Positions 60,566 through 64,000 of a stretch of DNA of 64,000 bases are shown one piece after another. A program made the position numbers and the translations under genes. Positions within the stretch are counted from its first letter, which is position 1. Every line of letters starts with the position of its first letter. The stretch is from Rhodococcus sp. ARC_M5 (lineage in GTDB: Bacteria > Actinomycetota > Actinomycetes > Mycobacteriales > Mycobacteriaceae), in assembly GCF_022810405.1 (NCBI RefSeq), contig NZ_JALGQE010000009.1, forward strand, positions 185,569-249,568, written 5' to 3'. The notes below the pieces were generated by a model. It was not told the DNA's origin and made no database searches. It saw only the letters and a program-made list of their open reading frames with translations.

Positions 60566-61293
60566 GGTGTCTGTTCCGTAGATCTGATGAGAGACAGGAA
60601 TGCGCGATCGAGGGTCGTTTTGTTCGTGCGCGCGAGTAGCGCCTCCGGGCTCGATTGAGCCAGCACAGTGCCGTCGCGCATCAGAACGAGACGGCTGCAG
60701 TGCTCCGCCTCCTCCATCACATGGCTCGAGACCAGCACCGTTGTGCCGCGTGCCGCGATATCGGCGAAACGCGACCACAGCTCCGAGCGCAGTACGGGAT
60801 CCAAGCCGACGGTCGGTTCGTCGAGGACGATCAGCTCGGGTTCGGCAACCAGCGCGCTGGCCAGGGAGACCCTCCCCAGTTGGCCACCCGAGAGTTCGCC
60901 GACCCGTGACGACGCGTGGTCGGCCAGTCCGACCGACTCGATGGCGGACACCACGTCCGCGCGTCGGCGACCGTACAGCGACCCGAAGTACTGCACGTTC
61001 TCGCGAACGGTGAGGTCTCGGTACACGCTCGGTGCCTGGGTCACGTACCCGACCGTGCGGCGCAACGGTGCCGAACCGGCCGGAGTTCCGAGAACGGTGA
61101 CGGTTCCGCTGTGCAGAATCTGAGTACCGACGATCGCACGCATCAGAGTCGTCTTGCCGCAGCCCGACGGACCGATAAGTCCGGTGATGGCACCACGAGG
61201 GATCGTCAGAGACAGAGTGCGCAGCACCGTGCGCTTGCCGCGGCGAACCGTCAGCCCCGTGATCTCGACGGCATGTTGCCCGGTGAACGCCAT
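60562..61293 (-). CDS. ABC exporter ATP-binding protein
   Basis: A 243-residue ATPase with Walker A GPSGCGKTTLMRA, Q-loop VTQAPSVYRDLTV, signature LSGGQLGRVSLA, Walker B LIVLDEPTVGLDP and H-loop SSHVMEEAEH. It is DrrA-like. ATG 61293 is chosen because GGAGG lies about 7 bases upstream; the in-frame ATG at 61311 has none. It is divergent from mpg, with 80 bases between the start codons. Confidence 0.9.
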   Translation of the reverse strand: MAFTGQHAVEITGLTVRRGKRTVLRTLSLTIPRGAITGLIGPSGCGKTTLMRAIVGTQILHSGTVTVLGTPAGSAPLRRTVGYVTQAPSVYRDLTVRENVQYFGSLYGRRRADVVSAIESVGLADHASSRVGELSGGQLGRVSLASALVAEPELIVLDEPTVGLDPVLRSELWSRFADIAARGTTVLVSSHVMEEAEHCSRLVLMRDGTVLAQSSPEALLARTNKTTLDRAFLSLIRSTEQTP

Positions 61294-61373
61294 ACTGGCC
61301 TCCAGACGCATCGGATGTCGAAGTCATAGCCCCGTCGGCACTCGGTCGTCAAGGGCGAAGCATCATGGGATGA

Positions 61374-62018
61374 ATGAATGTCGCTGACTTGGAGATCGGG
61401 GAGCCCGACGACGTAGCCCGACGCATCCTCGGTGGAACCGTCACCGTGGGCGACGTGTCCGTGCGCATCGTGGAGGTCGAGGCCTACGGTGGTCCGCTCG
61501 ATGGTCCGTGGCCCGATCCGGCTGCACATTCCTTCCGGGGGCCGACTCCTCGCAACGAGGTGATGTTCGGTCCCGCAGGGCGTCTGTACGTCTACCTGAG
61601 TTACGGGATGCACCTCTGCATGAACGTCAGCTGCGGCCCGGACGGTAAGGCCGCTGCGGTGTTGCTGCGAGCGGGTGAAGTGGTGGCGGGTCACGACGTC
61701 GTCGAGAGCAGGCGCGCCGGCCGCGGTCCACGATCGCCGCGGGTCGAGGCCGGTTGGGCCTGTGGACCGGGCAATCTCGGTCGAGCACTGGGAGTCGCGC
61801 TGGCGGACAACGGTACGGAGCTGTTCGACGCGTCGTCCGCTGTCACCCTGCAACTGCTCGACCGTCCGCTGCCGGGCACGGCTCTTGTGTCCGGACCACG
61901 GGTTGGGGTGAGTCTGGCACCCGATCGTCCGTGGCGCTTCTGGATCCGCGGATCGTCGGCGGTATCGAGCTACAAACGCAGTCCTCGGGCCGACGCTGCC
62001 GGTGGCTCGGAGGCCTGA
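61374..62018 (+). CDS. mpg: 3-methyladenine DNA glycosylase (AAG/MPG family)
   Basis: A 214-residue base-excision glycosylase for alkylated purines (3-methyladenine, 7-methylguanine, hypoxanthine). Family motifs are [12 protein letters not shown] (catalytic Glu in the VEAY stretch), [29 protein letters not shown] and [15 protein letters not shown] 61374 is the start, with no clear Shine-Dalgarno sequence. The next gene, tyrS, begins 38 bases after the stop. Confidence 0.94.
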   Translation: MNVADLEIGEPDDVARRILGGTVTVGDVSVRIVEVEAYGGPLDGPWPDPAAHSFRGPTPRNEVMFGPAGRLYVYLSYGMHLCMNVSCGPDGKAAAVLLRAGEVVAGHDVVESRRAGRGPRSPRVEAGWACGPGNLGRALGVALADNGTELFDASSAVTLQLLDRPLPGTALVSGPRVGVSLAPDRPWRFWIRGSSAVSSYKRSPRADAAGGSEA

Positions 62019-62056
62019 CCGCCGCCTGGATGCGTCCATGCGGGAGGATCGACGTC

Positions 62057-63331
62057 GTGAGCGAGAACATCATCGACGAAATGACCTGGCGTGGACTGAT
62101 CGCGCAGTCCACCGACGTGGACGCGCTGAGGGAGGCGACTTCCGAGGGTCCGATCACGCTGTATTCCGGTTTCGATCCGACCGGTCCGTCGCTGCATGCA
62201 GGGCACTTGGTGCCGTTGCTCGCGCTCAAGCGGTTCCAGCGGGCCGGACATCGGCCGATCATTCTCGCCGGCGGTGCGACGGGGCTCATCGGTGACCCTC
62301 GCGACGTGGGGGAGCGCACCATGAATTCCCCTGAAGTTGTCACCGAGTGGGCGTCGCGCATCCGTGGTCAGCTCGAGCGGTTCGTCGACCTGGACGAGAG
62401 CCCGACGGGTGCAGTGGTGGTGAACAATCTGTCGTGGACGGGGGAGCTGTCCGCGATCGATTTTCTACGCGACATCGGCAAGCACTTCTCCATCAACGTG
62501 ATGCTTGCTCGCGAGACGGTGAAGAACAGGCTCGAAAGCGACGGAATGTCGTACACCGAGTTCAGCTACATGCTGCTGCAGGCGAACGACTACGTGCAGC
62601 TCCGCAGGCAGTACGGCTGCAGTCTCCAGATCGGTGGCTCCGATCAGTGGGGAAACATCATCGCGGGGGTGGAACTGAACCGGCGCCAGGACGCCGAGTC
62701 GGTCCACGCGATGACGGTTCCGCTGGTCACGTCCGCCGACGGCAAGAAGTTCGGCAAGTCCACCGGAGGCGGCAGCCTGTGGCTCGACCCGGAAATGACG
62801 AGCCCCTACGCCTGGTACCAGTACTTCGTGAATACCGGTGACGCGGACGTGGTGAAGTACCTGCGCTGGTTCACTTTCCTGTCCAAGGACGAGTTGGCAG
62901 AACTCGAGTTGGCGACCACCGAGCGTCCGCATGCGCGCGAAGCGCAGAAGCGCCTTGCCGCCGAGATGACCACGCTCGTCCACGGTGAAGCGGCGACGCG
63001 ATCGGTCGAACTCGCCAGCCAGGCCCTGTTCGGGCGGGCGGAACTGACGGAGCTCGATGAAAAGACGCTCGCTGCCGCGCTGCAAGAAGCGTCGGTGGCG
63101 GACATCGAGGCCGGTGCACCGAACACCATCGTCGATTTGCTGGTCGCTACCGGATTGAGCGAAAGCAAGGGTGCTGCTCGGCGCGCGGTCAAGGAGGGCG
63201 GCGCATCGGTCAACAACGTCAAGATCTCCCACGAGGACTGGACGCCCGGCGCGGCCGATCTACTGCACGGCCGGTGGTTGGTGGTCCGACGCGGAAAGCG
63301 GAACTTCGCCGGCGCGCGAATCGCCGGTTAG
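62057..63331 (+). CDS. tyrS: Tyrosyl-tRNA synthetase
   Basis: A 424-residue class I synthetase charging tRNA-Tyr. The HIGH-type motif is [16 protein letters not shown], the tyrosine pocket includes '[15 protein letters not shown]' and [11 protein letters not shown], and the KMSKS-type loop is KKFGKSTGG. The C-terminal S4-like RNA-binding domain ([23 protein letters not shown]) is present. GTG 62057 has GGGAGG upstream with 9-base spacing. No T-box leader is visible. Confidence 0.96.
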   Translation: MSENIIDEMTWRGLIAQSTDVDALREATSEGPITLYSGFDPTGPSLHAGHLVPLLALKRFQRAGHRPIILAGGATGLIGDPRDVGERTMNSPEVVTEWASRIRGQLERFVDLDESPTGAVVVNNLSWTGELSAIDFLRDIGKHFSINVMLARETVKNRLESDGMSYTEFSYMLLQANDYVQLRRQYGCSLQIGGSDQWGNIIAGVELNRRQDAESVHAMTVPLVTSADGKKFGKSTGGGSLWLDPEMTSPYAWYQYFVNTGDADVVKYLRWFTFLSKDELAELELATTERPHAREAQKRLAAEMTTLVHGEAATRSVELASQALFGRAELTELDEKTLAAALQEASVADIEAGAPNTIVDLLVATGLSESKGAARRAVKEGGASVNNVKISHEDWTPGAADLLHGRWLVVRRGKRNFAGARIAG

Positions 63332-63421
63332 TTCTCCTCGGTTGCCAGTGGGCGGAGTCACATCCATGTAATTTGGTTACGACGCCCGTCAGTTGGGTAA
63401 GTGACCGGTTGCGACCAGGCT

Positions 63422-63444
63422 GTTCACACGAATCACGTGTGAAC
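63422..63444. promoter_or_regulatory. Inverted repeat just upstream of the rrn promoter
   Basis: GTTCACACG (63422-63430) and CGTGTGAAC (63436-63444) form a perfect 9-base inverted repeat with a 5-base spacer. It ends 11 bases before the -35 of rrn P1 and 113 bases after tyrS. It may be a protein-binding site or a weak tyrS terminator; no T-tract follows. The rest of the 570-base gap between tyrS and 16S holds the two promoters and the rrn leader; I see no gene in it. Confidence 0.45.
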
Positions 63445-63455
63445 GACCTGGGGAT

Positions 63456-63484
63456 TTGACGCGTTGTTATCCGGGGCGTAACTT
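63456..63484 (+). promoter_or_regulatory. rRNA operon promoter P1
   Basis: -35 TTGACG (63456-63461) and -10 TAACTT (63479-63484), 17 bases apart, a near-consensus sigma-A promoter. Its transcript would have a leader of about 410 bases before the 16S gene. Confidence 0.7.
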
Positions 63485-63610
63485 TGTCCAGGTCAGAGCG
63501 ACACGGACGCCAGCCCAGACCGCAAGGCCTGAGCAACGCAGAGTTCGCTTCCGACACAATGAAGGTGGTGAGCCGCGAGGCTCGAATCCTTCACGGATGA
63601 GAAGCGCAGT

Positions 63611-63640
63611 TTGACTGTGTTCGATCGTCTGATCTAAGCT
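63611..63640 (+). promoter_or_regulatory. rRNA operon promoter P2
   Basis: -35 TTGACT (63611-63616) and -10 TAAGCT (63635-63640), 18 bases apart. Starting near 63647, it would give a leader of about 255 bases including the boxA-like element. Confidence 0.7.
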
Positions 63641-63696
63641 GGAACGGTTGCCCCGGACATCTACGAGCTTCAGCTCGCTGGTGAATGGTGTGTGCG

Positions 63697-63714
63697 TGTT
63701 CTTTGAGAACTCAA
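63697..63714 (+). promoter_or_regulatory. boxA-like antitermination element in the rrn leader
   Basis: TGTTCTTTGAGAACTCAA matches the conserved leader segment found upstream of 16S genes in mycobacteria and relatives, where NusB/S10 assemble for antitermination. The downstream leader (63715-63901) is unusually T- and G-rich, as expected for the RNase III processing region. Confidence 0.6.
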
Positions 63715-63901
63715 CAGTGTGTCGATGAATGTCAGTGCCGAATTTTATTTGGTGAAAGCATTCGATGTATCAGCCATCCGCTTGTGGTGGTTGTTGTCGG
63801 GTGTTGTTTGAAATGCTAGTTGAGTTTTTTGCTAGTGATTTGACTTGATGTCTTTGACTGATTCGCAGCCCTTTTCGGGGGTTGTTGTTTCGCAGGTCTT
63901 T

Positions 63902-64000
63902 TACGGAGAGTTTGATCCTGGCTCAGGACGAACGCTGGCGGCGTGCTTAACACATGCAAGTCGAGCGGTAAGGCCTTTCGGGGTACACGAGCGGCGAACG
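63902..64000 (+). rRNA. rrs: 16S ribosomal RNA, first ~99 bases (truncated by the window)
   Basis: AGAGTTTGATCCTGGCTCAG at 63909-63928 is the universal 5' 16S segment (E. coli position 8 onward), which places base 1 near 63902. The following sequence, with the hairpin GTAAGGCCTTTCGGGGTAC, is of Rhodococcus type. The window ends inside the gene. Confidence 0.97.

Noticed and set aside
63541..63600. tRNA-like segment in the rrn leader (a GCTCGAATCC stretch like a T-loop)
   Set aside because: No acceptor or anticodon stem can be built around it; it is leader sequence.

Overview
This window is a stretch of core chromosome from a high-GC actinobacterium, almost certainly a Rhodococcus (Nocardiales). 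The evidence is the GC-rich codon use, the first ~100 bases of a 16S rRNA of Rhodococcus type at the right edge, and a gene order that matches the Mycobacterium tuberculosis Rv1617-Rv1689 segment as I remember it (pyk, tesB, pdtaR, polA, rpsA, coaE, uvrB, usp, uvrA, infC-rpmI-rplT-tsnR, pheST, argCJBDFRGH, Rv1683-Rv1684, an ABC pair, mpg, tyrS). I see no phage, insertion sequence, CRISPR array or integron.

Layout. 1-7.1 kb: end of gltD, pyk, tesB, then small genes (a uracil/hypoxanthine-DNA-glycosylase-like protein, a DUF1772 membrane protein, an AraC regulator, an AAA ATPase with a tiny Cys-containing partner, and a tRNA with anticodon CAA). 7.2-13.7 kb: the antitermination regulator pdtaR, then a branched-chain amino-acid-type ABC importer with the binding protein on + and livFGMH converging on it from -. 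14-24.9 kb: polA, thioredoxin, a GlxA-type regulator, a 2H phosphoesterase, an IDH/IPMDH-family enzyme, a methyltransferase, rpsA and coaE. 25-40.6 kb: uvrB and uvrA flank an accessory block. That block holds a two-gene ABC exporter whose ATPase is fused to an extracellular serine hydrolase, a cAMP-binding-type universal stress protein, a HelD/HelR RNA polymerase-recycling ATPase, a DoxX protein with a long 11-residue repeat, and a metallo-hydrolase.

40.7-47.8 kb: translation genes infC (AUC start, long attenuator-like leader), rpmI, rplT, tsnR, pheS and pheT. 47.8-56.4 kb: the complete arginine operon argC-J-B-D-F-R-G-H, with 4-base stop/start overlaps at argC-J, J-B, B-D, D-F, F-R and G-H, and an ARG-box-like AT-rich promoter in front of argC. 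56.5-63.3 kb: an Rv1683-like lipase/adenylate-forming fusion, a Trm112-like protein, an ABC exporter pair, mpg and tyrS. 63.3-64 kb: two good sigma-A-type rrn promoters, a boxA-like leader element and the start of the 16S gene.

Recurring features. Many genes have a TAnnnT -10 hexamer ending 6-8 bases before the start codon and no ribosome-binding site, which implies leaderless mRNAs. Perfect-stem hairpins separate several convergent gene pairs. A short hairpin-forming repeat (core GAGTGRAGCCTGC) occurs 3' of uvrB, tsnR and the Rv1683-like gene. The most unusual items are the hydrolase-ABC fusion, the DoxX hendecad protein, the LivH with a secreted N-terminal domain, the infC leader, and the short-variable-loop tRNA with a leucine anticodon. 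Most of the window is ordinary housekeeping, and I found no clear-cut new defence or mobile system.
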